NCBI RefSeq assembly: GCF_013409785.1
Contig: NZ_JACCBV010000001.1
Span: 2,666,001 to 2,730,000 of the forward strand
Direction of reading: 5' to 3'
Length of the DNA stretch: 64,000 nt
From: Microbacterium immunditiarum
GTDB taxonomy: Bacteria; Actinomycetota; Actinomycetes; Actinomycetales; Microbacteriaceae
A model generated the notes under the pieces. That model saw nothing but the letters and a program-made list of their open reading frames with translations, ran no database searches and had not been told where the DNA came from. This document shows, piece by piece, positions 27,175 through 35,637 of this stretch (position 1 is its first letter; each line of letters starts with the position of its first letter). Position numbers and translations under genes: made by a program.

Positions 27175-28512
27175 TCAGAGCATCTCGAGGTTGCTCTTCA
27201 GCTCGAAGTGGGTGACCTGCGAGCGGTACTCCTGCCACTCCTTGCGCTTGTTGAGCAGCACGTAGTTGAAGACCTGCTCGCCGAGCGTCTCGGCGACGAG
27301 CTCGGACTCCTCCATGTACTCGAGGGCGTGGTCGAGGCTCGCGGGCAGCGGCGCGTAGCCGAGGGCGCGGCGTTCGGCATCCGTCAGCGACCACACGTTG
27401 TCCTCCGCCTCGGGCGGCAGCTCGTAGCCCTCCTCGATGCCCTTGAGGCCCGCGGCCAGCATGAGGGCGAATGCGAGGTACGGGTTCGTGGCGGAGTCCA
27501 GCGCGCGGTACTCGACGCGCGACGACTGGCCCTTGTTCGGCTTGTAGAGCGGGACCCGCACGAGCGCCGAGCGGTTGTTGTGGCCCCAGCAGATGAAGCT
27601 GGGCGCCTCGTCGCCGCCCCACAGGCGCTTGTAGGAGTTGACGAACTGATTCGTGACGGCCGAGATCTCGTTCGCGTGGCGAAGGAGTCCGGCGATGAAC
27701 TGGCGGCCGATCTTCGAGAGCTGGTACTGCGCGCCCTCTTCATAGAACGCGTTGACGTCGCCCTCGAACAGCGACATGTGCGTGTGCATGCCGCTGCCGG
27801 GCTGACCGCCGAGGGGCTTCGGCATGAACGTGGCGTAGACGCCCTGCTCGATCGCGACCTCTTTGATGACGGTGCGGAACGTCATGATGTTGTCGGCCGT
27901 CGCGAGGGCGTCCGCGTACCGCAGGTCTATCTCGTTCTGGCCGGGGCCGCCCTCGTGGTGGCTGTACTCGACCGAGATGCCGAGGTCTTCCAGCATCCGC
28001 ACCGAGCGTCGGCGGAAGTCGTGAGCCGTGCCTCCCGGCACGTTGTCGAAATAACCGGCGGAGTCGACGGGCTCCGGGCCGTCGGGTCCGAACGACGACG
28101 ACTTGAGCAGGTAGAACTCGATCTCGGGGTGCGTGTAGAACGTGAATCCCGCATCGGCGGCCTTCGCGAGCGCGCGCTTGAGCACGTGGCGCGGGTCGGC
28201 GACGGCGGGCTGCCCGTCGGGAGTCGTGATGTCGCAGAACATGCGCGCGGTCGGGTCGATCTCGCCGCGCCACGGGAGGATCTGGAACGTCGTGGGATCC
28301 GGGTGCGCAAGCAGGTCGGACTCGTACGACCTGGTGAGCCCTTCGATCGCGGAGCCGTCGAACCCGAGGCCCTCGGCGAAGGCGCCCTCGACCTCGGCCG
28401 GGGCGATCGCCACCGACTTGAGCGTTCCGATCACGTCCGTGAACCACAGACGCACGAACTTGACGCCGCGCTCCTCGATCGTGCGCAACACGAAGTCCCG
28501 CTGCTTGTCCAT
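27175..28512 (-). CDS. glnA2: Second glutamine synthetase type I (GlnA2 group)
   Basis: A 445-residue GSI of the shorter, GlnA2-like group. Family motifs are GFDGSAIEGL, EIEFYLL, GGPGQNEIDLRYADA, KPLGGQPGSGMHTHMS and NNRSALVRVP. The region corresponding to the adenylylation loop reads EEGYELPPEAEDNVW and lacks the usual DKxLYxLPPEE context, so it may not be a GlnE target although it is co-transcribed with glnE. GSI of this group is often non-essential and less active than GlnA1. A GGGAGAGGAT ribosome site precedes the ATG. Confidence 0.9.
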   Translation of the reverse strand: MDKQRDFVLRTIEERGVKFVRLWFTDVIGTLKSVAIAPAEVEGAFAEGLGFDGSAIEGLTRSYESDLLAHPDPTTFQILPWRGEIDPTARMFCDITTPDGQPAVADPRHVLKRALAKAADAGFTFYTHPEIEFYLLKSSSFGPDGPEPVDSAGYFDNVPGGTAHDFRRRSVRMLEDLGISVEYSHHEGGPGQNEIDLRYADALATADNIMTFRTVIKEVAIEQGVYATFMPKPLGGQPGSGMHTHMSLFEGDVNAFYEEGAQYQLSKIGRQFIAGLLRHANEISAVTNQFVNSYKRLWGGDEAPSFICWGHNNRSALVRVPLYKPNKGQSSRVEYRALDSATNPYLAFALMLAAGLKGIEEGYELPPEAEDNVWSLTDAERRALGYAPLPASLDHALEYMEESELVAETLGEQVFNYVLLNKRKEWQEYRSQVTHFELKSNLEML

Positions 28513-28548
28513 CGCATCCTCTCCCGGCCCGCTGGGCCCCCGGCCAGA

Positions 28549-28794
28549 CTACTTGTCCGCGTCGCCGCGTCCGGCGTCGTCGGCCCCCGCCCCGCGGGCC
28601 GATCCGCCCCAGCCGTCCTCGCGGGCCTCCTCCTCGGCCCAGGCCTTCGAGCGCTCCTTGAGGAGCCGCGGCGCGTCGGCAGCCTCCTCGTAGGTGTCGA
28701 ACGGGCCCGCGCGATCGACGGCCGGCGACTCGAAGCCCTTCTCGACCTTGCCGGTCGCGAACACGTACCAGTACTTCTCTTCGCCGCTCGTCAC
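28549..28794 (-). CDS. Small conserved actinobacterial protein (SPOR-like annotation)
   Basis: An 81-residue acidic protein, GTG start at 28794 with GGAGG 6 nt upstream. The pattern KYWYVFATGKVEKGF, then DRAGPFDTYEEAADA and KAWAEEEAREDGW, matches short actinobacterial proteins sometimes labelled SPOR-domain proteins. The resemblance to true peptidoglycan-binding SPOR is weak and there is no signal peptide. The C-terminus is a Gly/Asp-rich tail. The function is unknown. Confidence 0.7.
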   Translation of the reverse strand: MTSGEEKYWYVFATGKVEKGFESPAVDRAGPFDTYEEAADAPRLLKERSKAWAEEEAREDGWGGSARGAGADDAGRGDADK

Positions 28795-28868
28795 GTCAGC
28801 CTCCGTCGGTCGCCGGGCGCGTCCGCGCCGCTGGGGTCGATCCTACTGACCGCTCCGACCCACCTGGA

Positions 28869-28874
28869 TAGGCT
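28869..28874 (+). promoter_or_regulatory. ppgK: Putative -10 element for ppgK (leaderless)
   Basis: TAGGCT is followed by 6 nt and then the ATG at 28881. Confidence 0.5.
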
Positions 28875-28880
28875 TGGCCC

Positions 28881-29648
28881 ATGGCAGCGCACAAGCGTCA
28901 GGCGGTCGGAGTCGACATCGGCGGCACGGGGATCAAGGGGGCGATCGTCGACCTCGAATCCGGCGCGCTGACGAGCGACCGCATCAAGGTCGCGACCCCG
29001 AAGGGCGCGCAGCCCGAAGACGTCCTCGGGGCCGTGCGCGAAGTGCTCGCCACGCTCGGCGTCGACGACTCGGACACGCCGTTGGGTGTCGCGTTCCCGG
29101 CGATCGTCAAGGACGGACGAACACTGTCCGCGGCGAATGTGTCGGAGCGGTGGATCGGCTTCGAGGCCGAGAAGTTCTTCGAGGACGGGCTCGGCCGCGA
29201 CATCCACTTCGCGAACGACGCGGACGTCGCCGGTGTCGCCGAGGTGCGGTACGGCGCCGCGAAGGGTCAGCGGGGCCTCACGCTGCTCACCACGCTCGGC
29301 ACCGGCATCGGCTCGGCGCTCATCTACAACGGGGTGCTCGTGCCGAACACCGAGCTCGGTCACCTGCACCGGGCGAAGCACGGCAAGGATGCCGAGGCGT
29401 ATGCCGCGTACTCGGCGATGGAGCGCGACAGTCTCACGTGGGAGGCGTGGGCCAAGCGCCTCCAGTGGTACTACGGCCATCTCGAGTTCCTCTTCACCCC
29501 CGACCTCTTCGTCGTGGGCGGTGGAGTGTCGAAGCACGCCGACCAGTTCCTGCCGTTGCTGAAGCTCAACACGCCGATCGTGCCCGCGGTGCATCGGAAC
29601 AACGCGGGGATCATCGGGGCGGCCGCTCTCGCCGGCGACGAACGTTAG
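28881..29648 (+). CDS. ppgK: Polyphosphate glucokinase
   Basis: A 255-residue ROK-family kinase that phosphorylates glucose with inorganic polyphosphate or ATP, feeding glucose 6-phosphate to central metabolism. The phosphate-binding motif is GVDIGGTGIKGAIVD, the catalytic Asp is in HFANDADVAG, and TLGTGIGSALIYNG is the second phosphate loop. The segment LFVVGGGVSKHADQFLPLL fits the PpgK branch. The zinc-binding cysteine motif of many other ROK kinases is absent, as in known PpgK. It is monocistronic, closed by a hairpin before the RNase P RNA. Confidence 0.92.
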   Translation: MAAHKRQAVGVDIGGTGIKGAIVDLESGALTSDRIKVATPKGAQPEDVLGAVREVLATLGVDDSDTPLGVAFPAIVKDGRTLSAANVSERWIGFEAEKFFEDGLGRDIHFANDADVAGVAEVRYGAAKGQRGLTLLTTLGTGIGSALIYNGVLVPNTELGHLHRAKHGKDAEAYAAYSAMERDSLTWEAWAKRLQWYYGHLEFLFTPDLFVVGGGVSKHADQFLPLLKLNTPIVPAVHRNNAGIIGAAALAGDER

Positions 29649-29656
29649 CCGTCGGC

Positions 29657-29675
29657 TCGCGGGGAGACCCCGCGA
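29657..29675. terminator. Hairpin between ppgK and rnpB
   Basis: TCGCGGGG (29657-29664) and CCCCGCGA (29668-29675) form an 8-bp perfect stem with loop AGA. It lies between the convergent ppgK and rnpB 3' ends and probably serves both. Confidence 0.7.
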
Positions 29676-29685
29676 CTGATCAGAG

Positions 29686-30061
29686 GCGAATGGGCCGGCC
29701 TGTACGCCGGGTTCTGTTCCGGGGCCGAAGCCCCATCGACGGTCATCTCTCTCGGCGACACGTTGCCGTGCCGCTCCAGCGGCCTACCCGGGGACTCGGC
29801 GGGCCGCGTCATAGTCCCCTGTCTGGCCTTGCTCCGGGCGAGGTTTGCCGTGCGAGTCGCGTCACCGCGACCCCGGTGGTCTCTTACACCACCCTTTCAC
29901 CCTTACCCCGGTCGAACCGGGGCGGTCTGCTCTCTGTGGCACTGTCTCGCGGATCGCTCCGGGTGGGTGTTACCCACCGCCCTGCCCTGTGGAGCCCGGA
30001 CGTTCCTCGGCACGTCACGGGAATCCCGTGCGCGACGCGACCGTCCGGCCGACCCATTCGC
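29686..30061 (-). ncRNA. rnpB: RNase P RNA (bacterial type A)
   Basis: The catalytic RNA that trims tRNA 5' leaders. On the minus strand it contains the family hallmarks: GAGGAACGTCCGGGCTCC near the 5' end, CAGGGCAGGGYGGUGGGUAA-like P4 context, GGTAAGGGTGAAAGGGTGG, and the 3' ACAGAACCCGGCGTACAGG. The two ends pair as helix P1 (30047-30061 with 29686-29700, one wobble), which defines the limits to within a few bases. A TAGAAT hexamer 7 nt upstream of the 5' end agrees. The length is about 376 nt. Confidence 0.93.
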
Positions 30062-30067
30062 ACCTGA

Positions 30068-30073
30068 ATTCTA
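30068..30073 (-). promoter_or_regulatory. rnpB: -10 element of rnpB
   Basis: TAGAAT on the minus strand ends 7 nt before the 5' end of the mature RNA as predicted from helix P1. No good -35 is visible. Confidence 0.6.
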
Positions 30074-30166
30074 CCGGGCCGGGCTGAGTTGACTTGAGGT
30101 CGCCTGAGATGAGATTGTGACCGATTCCCTGCTCTCGGAAGCCGATCTGTAGTACCGTGCTCCGTA

Positions 30167-30187
30167 GACCTTCATCTGGGGAAGGTC
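30167..30187 (+). other. Small stem-loop in the leader of the surface-protein gene
   Basis: GACCTTC (30167-30173) and GAAGGTC (30181-30187) form a perfect 7-bp stem with a 7-nt loop, 26 nt before the ATG at 30214. It may affect leader stability or translation; it may also be chance. Confidence 0.3.
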
Positions 30188-30213
30188 ATTGTCGATTGAC
30201 TGGGGATTTCGAC

Positions 30214-30882
30214 ATGCGTAAATTCTTTGTTGCTGCCGCTGTGTCGGCATCGCTGTTGCTTCTGGCGCCCGTCGGCGCCTCCGCGGCGATGGATCCTGAA
30301 CCGCCGGCCCCGTCGCCGACGAGCACCAGCTACACGCCGGACAACCCTGACGAGCCGACGCTCGCCGGGTCGACCGCCGTCGGCGAGTGCGAGCGCGACG
30401 TTCCGTGGATCTCCTACAGCGTGACGCTCACCGACCCCGACAACCAGTCGACGAGCGACGAGGTGTACCTCGTGATCACCGACGGCGTGAACACCATCGA
30501 GATCTTCCTGGGCACGTTGGTGAACGGCGAGTTGAGCGGTCGCGTGCTGTGGCCCGGTGCGTCCGTCGATGAGAACGGGATCGCCGACGGCTGGCCGGGC
30601 TGGGCGTTCGAGAACGGCGAGTGGATCGAGATCGACGGAAACTTCGCGTGGACGCGCGGCGACATCACCGCGTTCATCCGCGTGAACCCTGAGGTCGCGG
30701 TCGCGCTGGCCTACCCGCCCGCGACGCCCGAGTGCAACGCCAACCCGCGCAACCCTTCGACCGCAGGCTTCCTGTCGTCGACGGGCATGAGCCAGCTCGT
30801 ACTGCCGACCGCGATCATCGGCGGCCTCGTGCTGGCGGCCGGCCTCAGCCTGTTCGTGCTGCGGCGGCGCCCCCGCAACTGA
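30214..30882 (+). CDS. Secreted surface protein with sortase-type C-terminal anchor (LSSTG)
   Basis: A 222-residue exported protein. The signal peptide MRKFFVAAAVSASLLLLAPV ends at ASA-AM. The mature domain starts Pro/Thr-rich and contains a pair of cysteines (GECERDVPW and TPECNANP). The C-terminus has LSSTG, then a 20-residue hydrophobic helix, then RRRPRN, the layout of a sortase substrate. LSSTG is a variant of the LPxTG/LAxTG motif, so recognition by a class E-like sortase is an inference. The start is at 30214, with TGGGG upstream. It is followed after 14 bp by the DUF4012 gene, so both are likely one transcript. Confidence 0.78.
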   Translation: MRKFFVAAAVSASLLLLAPVGASAAMDPEPPAPSPTSTSYTPDNPDEPTLAGSTAVGECERDVPWISYSVTLTDPDNQSTSDEVYLVITDGVNTIEIFLGTLVNGELSGRVLWPGASVDENGIADGWPGWAFENGEWIEIDGNFAWTRGDITAFIRVNPEVAVALAYPPATPECNANPRNPSTAGFLSSTGMSQLVLPTAIIGGLVLAAGLSLFVLRRRPRN

Positions 30883-30896
30883 GACGGGGGCGGCTC

Positions 30897-32669
30897 TTGT
30901 CCTCCTCAGTGCGACGTGCGCTGGGGAGCACGCGGGGGGTGCTGGTCGTCTCCTGGGTGCTCTTCGGTGCGTTCATCCTGACCCTCGTCTGGATCGGCTG
31001 GCGCGCCTGGCTCGTGAAAGATGAGCTCGAGGCGCTCATCCCTCTCGTCGAGCAGGCGAAGGCGGCGACCGAGGTGCGCGATCTCGACGCACTCGAGGCC
31101 GTCGCAGGGGAGACGAGCGAGCACGCGGCCCGCGCCGCCGAGTTGACGAGCGAGCCGATGTGGGCCATGGCCGAGGCGATGCCCATCGTCGGCGCCAACT
31201 TCTCGGCAGTTCGCGTCGTGTCGCAGAACCTCGATGCGCTCACCGACACGGCGGTCCTCCCCCTGACGGGGATCGTCCGGCAGGTTCAGGAGTCCGCCTC
31301 GGCAGGCGGCGAGTTCGACCTCGACACCATGGCCGCGGCGCGGGAGCCGCTGTCTGCAGCCGCGGGGACGTTCACGACGGCCGCCGCCGAGCTGAACACC
31401 ATCGACCCCTCGAAGCTGCTCGGCCCCGTGTCCGAGGGCGTGACGAGCCTGACCGAATTCGTCGTGCAAGCCGCCCCGATCGTCGACGCCTTCGACCGTG
31501 CCGCCCAGGCGCTTCCCCCGATGCTCGGCTCCGACGAACCGCGCCAGATCCTCGTGATGGTGCAGAACGGCGCCGAGCTGCGGACAGGGGGCGGCATCAG
31601 CGGCTCCTTCATCCTCCTCACAGCGACACAGGGACGCATCTCGGTCGCAGCCCAGGCCGATGCCGCGGTGTTCCCTGTACTGGGCGAGTCGATCATCGAG
31701 ATCCCCGAGCCGGTGGTCGACCTGTACGGCGAGGTCGTCGGCGAGTGGGTGCAGAACACGACGATGCCGTCCGACTTCGAGCTCACCGCTGAGCTCGCGA
31801 CGGCGTGGTGGACGAGCGTGGGATACGCGGCGCCCGACACGGTGGTGTCGCTCGACGTACCGGCGCTCGCCGCGATGCTCGGCGCGATCGGACCCATTCC
31901 ACTCGACGACGGCCGCTCACTCGGTCCGGAGAACCTCGTCGAGATCCTGCTCACGGAGCCGTACCTGACCATGGACGGCGAAGAGCAGACGGCCTTCCAG
32001 CGGATGATCACGCGAGCCGTCTTCTCGAGCGCGATGTCGGCTTCGCTCTCGCCGCTCAAGTGGGGCGAGGCACTCATGAAGCCGATCGAGGAGGGCCGCA
32101 TCTCGGTCTGGAACGCGCGGCCCGAGGAGCAGGCCGTCTTCGACGGCACGCAGCTCGCCGGACCGGCCGCACGCCACGCATCCGCGGATCCTGCCGTGTC
32201 GATCTACCTGAACGATGCGACGGCGGGCAAGCTCGACCTGTTCCTCGGGGTCGAGATGGGCATCGCCGAGCTCGACTGCCGCTCCGACGGGCGCCACGAC
32301 CTCGTCGTGGAGGTGACACTCACCAACGAGGCGCCCGAGGACGCGGGCGAGCGGTTCTCCGACACGATGACCGGCGCCGGCCTCGCCGGGATCCCCCGGG
32401 GTCAGATCGCGACGAACATCACCGCGGCCGGACCGGCCGGGTCTTTCGTCGGCGGCGTCCGGATCGACGGCGAGCTGAGTCGCACGCGCCTCGCGACCGA
32501 GAGCGGATTCCCGTCGAGCGTCGCACGCGTCATACTCGCTCCCGGCGAGTCGAAGACCGTCGAGTTCCGGTTCGTCGCGAGCGGCACAGGCGATGTGAAC
32601 CCCGACCTGCTCCACACTCCGCTGCTGCGTGTGCCCGCGATCACCGAGATCGACGCGGCCTGCCGCTGA
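30897..32669 (+). CDS. DUF4012 family envelope protein
   Basis: About 590 residues. An N-terminal transmembrane helix (VLVVSWVLFGAFILTLVWIG) is followed by a coiled helical region and the DUF4012 core with ILVMVQNGAELRTGGGISGS and later LDVPALAAMLGAIGP. The bulk lies outside the membrane. DUF4012 proteins often lie in surface polysaccharide loci, but their activity is unknown. The start is unsure: TTG at 30897 with GGGGG about 8 nt before, or GTG at 30909. Its partner upstream is the anchored surface protein. Confidence 0.82.
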   Translation: MSSSVRRALGSTRGVLVVSWVLFGAFILTLVWIGWRAWLVKDELEALIPLVEQAKAATEVRDLDALEAVAGETSEHAARAAELTSEPMWAMAEAMPIVGANFSAVRVVSQNLDALTDTAVLPLTGIVRQVQESASAGGEFDLDTMAAAREPLSAAAGTFTTAAAELNTIDPSKLLGPVSEGVTSLTEFVVQAAPIVDAFDRAAQALPPMLGSDEPRQILVMVQNGAELRTGGGISGSFILLTATQGRISVAAQADAAVFPVLGESIIEIPEPVVDLYGEVVGEWVQNTTMPSDFELTAELATAWWTSVGYAAPDTVVSLDVPALAAMLGAIGPIPLDDGRSLGPENLVEILLTEPYLTMDGEEQTAFQRMITRAVFSSAMSASLSPLKWGEALMKPIEEGRISVWNARPEEQAVFDGTQLAGPAARHASADPAVSIYLNDATAGKLDLFLGVEMGIAELDCRSDGRHDLVVEVTLTNEAPEDAGERFSDTMTGAGLAGIPRGQIATNITAAGPAGSFVGGVRIDGELSRTRLATESGFPSSVARVILAPGESKTVEFRFVASGTGDVNPDLLHTPLLRVPAITEIDAACR

Positions 32670-32675
32670 CGCGGG

Positions 32676-34406
32676 TCAGCTCTTGTCGGCGGTGCGCGAG
32701 ATGCGCACGTCGAGCGGGAAGTCCACGGGGAAGTCGCCGAACAGCAGCCGACCGGCGGTCGCCGCGGACTCCTGCACGGCGACCGCGACCTCTTCGGCGA
32801 GCGCCGCGGGGGTGTGCACGATCACCTCGTCGTGCAGGAAGAACGCGAGGTGCGGATGCCGCGCGAACACCGGCCCGGACCGCGGCGCCTCCGCGCCGTC
32901 GCTCGGGAAGGTCATGCGGTCGAGTCGTCCGCGCAGGTCGGCCAGCCACGACAGAGCCCACTCGGCGGCGGTCCCCTGCACCACGAAGTTGCGCGTGAAT
33001 CTCCCGCGATCGCGCGCCCACCGCCTCGCCCGCGTCTGGTCGGCGGCGGAGGCATCGGCCTCGGTCGCCTGCGACTGGGCCGTGCGCCATCCCTCCGACG
33101 GCGGCGGTGAGCTGCGGCCGAGCCACGTCGTCACCACTCCCCCGTCCTCGCCCACGCGGGCCGCCTCGTCGACGAGCGACATCGCGCGCGGGAACGTGCG
33201 CCGCAGCCGCGGCACGAGCCGCCCGCTGTCGCCGGTCGTGGCGCCGTACATCGCACCGAGGATCGCGATCTTCGCCTCCTGGCGCGTCTCGACGATCCCG
33301 CTCTCGACGATCCCCGAGTAGAGGTCTCTCCCCCGCGCGGCGTCGGCGAGCGCGGCATCCGACGACATCGCCGCGAGCACGCGCGGCTCGAGTTGGGCGA
33401 CGTCGGCGACCACGAGCAGCCACCCCGGGTCGGCGCGCACCGCCGTCCTCAGCATCCGGGGAAGCTGCAGCGCTCCCCCGCCCGACGACGCCCACCGGCC
33501 GGTCACGACGCCACCGGGCACGTACACGGGGCGGAAGCGCCCGTCACGCACCCACTCATCGAGCCAGGTCCACCCGTTGGCGGTCAGCAGCCGCGAGAGC
33601 TTCTTGTACTCGAGCAGGGGCGGTATCGCCGGATGCCGCTGCTCAGCGAGCTCCCATCGGCTCGTGCTCTCGACGAGGATGCCCGCACGGTGAAGCGAAC
33701 GCAGGAGCTTCGGCTGCGAGTCGAGCGAAGCGCCCGAGTCGCCCAGTGCGAGCCGCACCTGGCGCGCGAGCTCCTCCATCCGCGCGGGCTGACCGCCGCC
33801 GGCTGGCCGTTCGCCGAGCGTCTCGACGAGGATCGCGTCGTGCGTCGCCGCATCCCAGGGGAGCCCCGCCGCCCGCAGCTCGACGGCGATGAGCGCTCCC
33901 GCCGACTCGGCCGCGGTGAGCAGGCGCAGACGCCCGGCCTCGGACGAACGCGCGATCGCGAGCCGCTGACGTTCGAACTCCGCGGCCACGCCCGCGAGAT
34001 CGTCGGGCGGCCCCACCGGCCCCTCGTCGAAGCTGAACAGCGCCGAATCGTCGTCCACCGCCTCCGCGAGAGGCGTCGCATCCCACTCGACGACGCGCCT
34101 CAGGCCCGCGTCATCCGCCACGAACACCGAGTCGCGCAGGATCGCGTGGCACAGCCGCAGGTCGTGGCAGCGCGCGACGCGCACTCCGGCGTCGAGCAGC
34201 GGCCCGTACCAGCTGGGCGCGTCACTCCACACCCACCGGGGCCGGTGCACAGTCTCGCGAACGGCGACCCACGCCGCAAGCTCCGTCCGGGGCACAGTCG
34301 TGCGGCGCAGCTCACGGGCGTCGGCGTCGAGCTCGAGCGCCTCGACTCCCCCGGCCGTCCGGCCGAGCACGATCCACGCGGGAGCGAGCGCCTCAGGCGC
34401 TTCCAT
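32676..34406 (-). CDS. Family A DNA polymerase with degenerate 3'-5' exonuclease domain
   Basis: A 576-residue PolA-like enzyme annotated in actinobacteria as bifunctional 3'-5' exonuclease/DNA polymerase. The polymerase motifs are present: motif A VADVAQLEPRVLA, motif B RQEAKIAILGAMYG and motif C HDEVIVHTP. The palm and fingers appear functional. The N-terminal region is the size of an exonuclease domain, but I see no DxE metal motif, and there is no 5' nuclease. The ATG at 34406 overlaps the end of the RNase HI gene by 14 nt. That context suggests filling of gaps left by RNA removal. Confidence 0.85.
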   Translation of the reverse strand: MEAPEALAPAWIVLGRTAGGVEALELDADARELRRTTVPRTELAAWVAVRETVHRPRWVWSDAPSWYGPLLDAGVRVARCHDLRLCHAILRDSVFVADDAGLRRVVEWDATPLAEAVDDDSALFSFDEGPVGPPDDLAGVAAEFERQRLAIARSSEAGRLRLLTAAESAGALIAVELRAAGLPWDAATHDAILVETLGERPAGGGQPARMEELARQVRLALGDSGASLDSQPKLLRSLHRAGILVESTSRWELAEQRHPAIPPLLEYKKLSRLLTANGWTWLDEWVRDGRFRPVYVPGGVVTGRWASSGGGALQLPRMLRTAVRADPGWLLVVADVAQLEPRVLAAMSSDAALADAARGRDLYSGIVESGIVETRQEAKIAILGAMYGATTGDSGRLVPRLRRTFPRAMSLVDEAARVGEDGGVVTTWLGRSSPPPSEGWRTAQSQATEADASAADQTRARRWARDRGRFTRNFVVQGTAAEWALSWLADLRGRLDRMTFPSDGAEAPRSGPVFARHPHLAFFLHDEVIVHTPAALAEEVAVAVQESAATAGRLLFGDFPVDFPLDVRISRTADKS

Positions 34407-34845
34407 CGCCGAGCTCGCGGCGGAAGGACTCGCGCAGATCCATGGACGCGTTGGCCGCGGCATCCGCCCTCGCGTTCGACAGCCGCGGCACCCACTCGAA
34501 GGTCACGTCGCGCCCCACTGTGAGCGCCTGCGCACGGCGCGCGAGCACCTGCATGTCGGGGTGCTTGACCTTCCAGCGGCCGGTCATCTGCTCGACGACG
34601 AGCTTCGAGTCCATGCGGACGAGCACCGCCGCCTCAGGGTCGCGCTCGAACGCGGCCTCGAGCCCGGCGATGAGGCCCGTGTACTCTGCGACGTTGTTCG
34701 TCGCGATGCCGACGTACGCGCCGATCTCGGTGAGCACGGCGCCGGTCTCGGCGTCGATCACGACCGCACCGCCTGCCGCCGTGCCGGGGTTGCCGCGCGA
34801 GCCGCCGTCGGCCTCGACGATGAGGCGGCGTCCGTGTGCGCTCAC
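34393..34845 (-). CDS. rnhA: Ribonuclease HI
   Basis: A 150-residue enzyme that cuts the RNA strand of RNA-DNA hybrids. The four catalytic acids are in place: D13 (EADGGSRGNP), E54 (NNVAEYTGL), D79 (VRMDSKLV) and D128 (SNARADAAAN). It is the stand-alone domain; mycobacterial counterparts carry a C-terminal phosphatase domain that is missing here. The start is GTG 34845, overlapping the stop of the zinc-ribbon gene by 4 nt. The 3' end overlaps the polymerase start, so three genes are translationally linked. Confidence 0.88.
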   Translation of the reverse strand: MSAHGRRLIVEADGGSRGNPGTAAGGAVVIDAETGAVLTEIGAYVGIATNNVAEYTGLIAGLEAAFERDPEAAVLVRMDSKLVVEQMTGRWKVKHPDMQVLARRAQALTVGRDVTFEWVPRLSNARADAAANASMDLRESFRRELGDGSA

Positions 34846-35573
34846 AGGCCGGACTCTTCGGTGCGCACGAGGATGCACCCGCACTCGGGACACGTCACGA
34901 CGGCGTCCTCGGCCGCCTGGCGCACCGCCTGAAGGTCGGTGCCGGCGAGCACCATGTGGCAGCCCTCGCACGTGCCGCGGCGCAGCAGCGCGGCGCCGGC
35001 GCTGCGCGTCGCCAGCCGCTCGTACAGCGCGACGAGGTCGGGGGGAACGGTGGCTGAGATCGCGGCGCGGTCGCGCGTCGCGGATTCGAGGGCGGCGGAT
35101 GCCTCGGCCACCACGCGCTTGCCTTCGGCGCTGAGCTCGGCGCCGAGCTTGTTCGTCTCGGCGATCAGCGCCTCCTGCTCGGCGACCGCCGCGTCGGCCT
35201 CCTCGAGACGCTCCATCACCTCGAGCTCGGCGTCTTCGAGGTCGCTCTTGCGGCGTGCAAGGGACGCCAGCTCGCTCTCGTAGCCCTGCGCCTCTTTCAC
35301 GTTGCTGGTCGCCGCGAGCCGCTCGGTGTCGCGCGCGCGGCGCGCGTCGACGACGGCGACGTCGGACTCGATGCGCGCGAGCTCGGCGCGCAGGTCGTCG
35401 CGCGCGCCGAGGCGGGTCGAGAGCTCCAGCGAGAGCTCCTGGCGGCGCGTCAGGAGCTCGTTGACGCGTGCCGCCTGGGGCGGGTTCTTGCGCGTCGCTT
35501 CGGCCTGTCGGATACGGGCGTCGAGATCGGCGATGTCGAGAAGACGGCGCTGGTCGGCAGGGCTGGCGTTCAC
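34842..35573 (-). CDS. C4-type zinc ribbon protein with coiled coil
   Basis: A 243-residue protein. Residues ~10-190 form a long coiled coil rich in Glu, Arg and Ala. The C-terminus is a zinc ribbon with GTCEGCHMV and TCPECGCIL. Such proteins regularly precede RNase HI in actinobacteria; the biochemical role is not settled, though nucleic-acid binding is likely. Start GTG at 35573 (VNASPADQRRLLDI) is favoured over TTG at 35582. It is the first gene of the zinc-ribbon/RNase HI/polymerase operon. Confidence 0.85.
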   Translation of the reverse strand: MNASPADQRRLLDIADLDARIRQAEATRKNPPQAARVNELLTRRQELSLELSTRLGARDDLRAELARIESDVAVVDARRARDTERLAATSNVKEAQGYESELASLARRKSDLEDAELEVMERLEEADAAVAEQEALIAETNKLGAELSAEGKRVVAEASAALESATRDRAAISATVPPDLVALYERLATRSAGAALLRRGTCEGCHMVLAGTDLQAVRQAAEDAVVTCPECGCILVRTEESGL

Positions 35574-35637
35574 GCTGACCAACCTATCGTGGGCGGCGGA
35601 CGCGAGGACGCGGCATCCGGCGCCTTCGTCCGATCCC

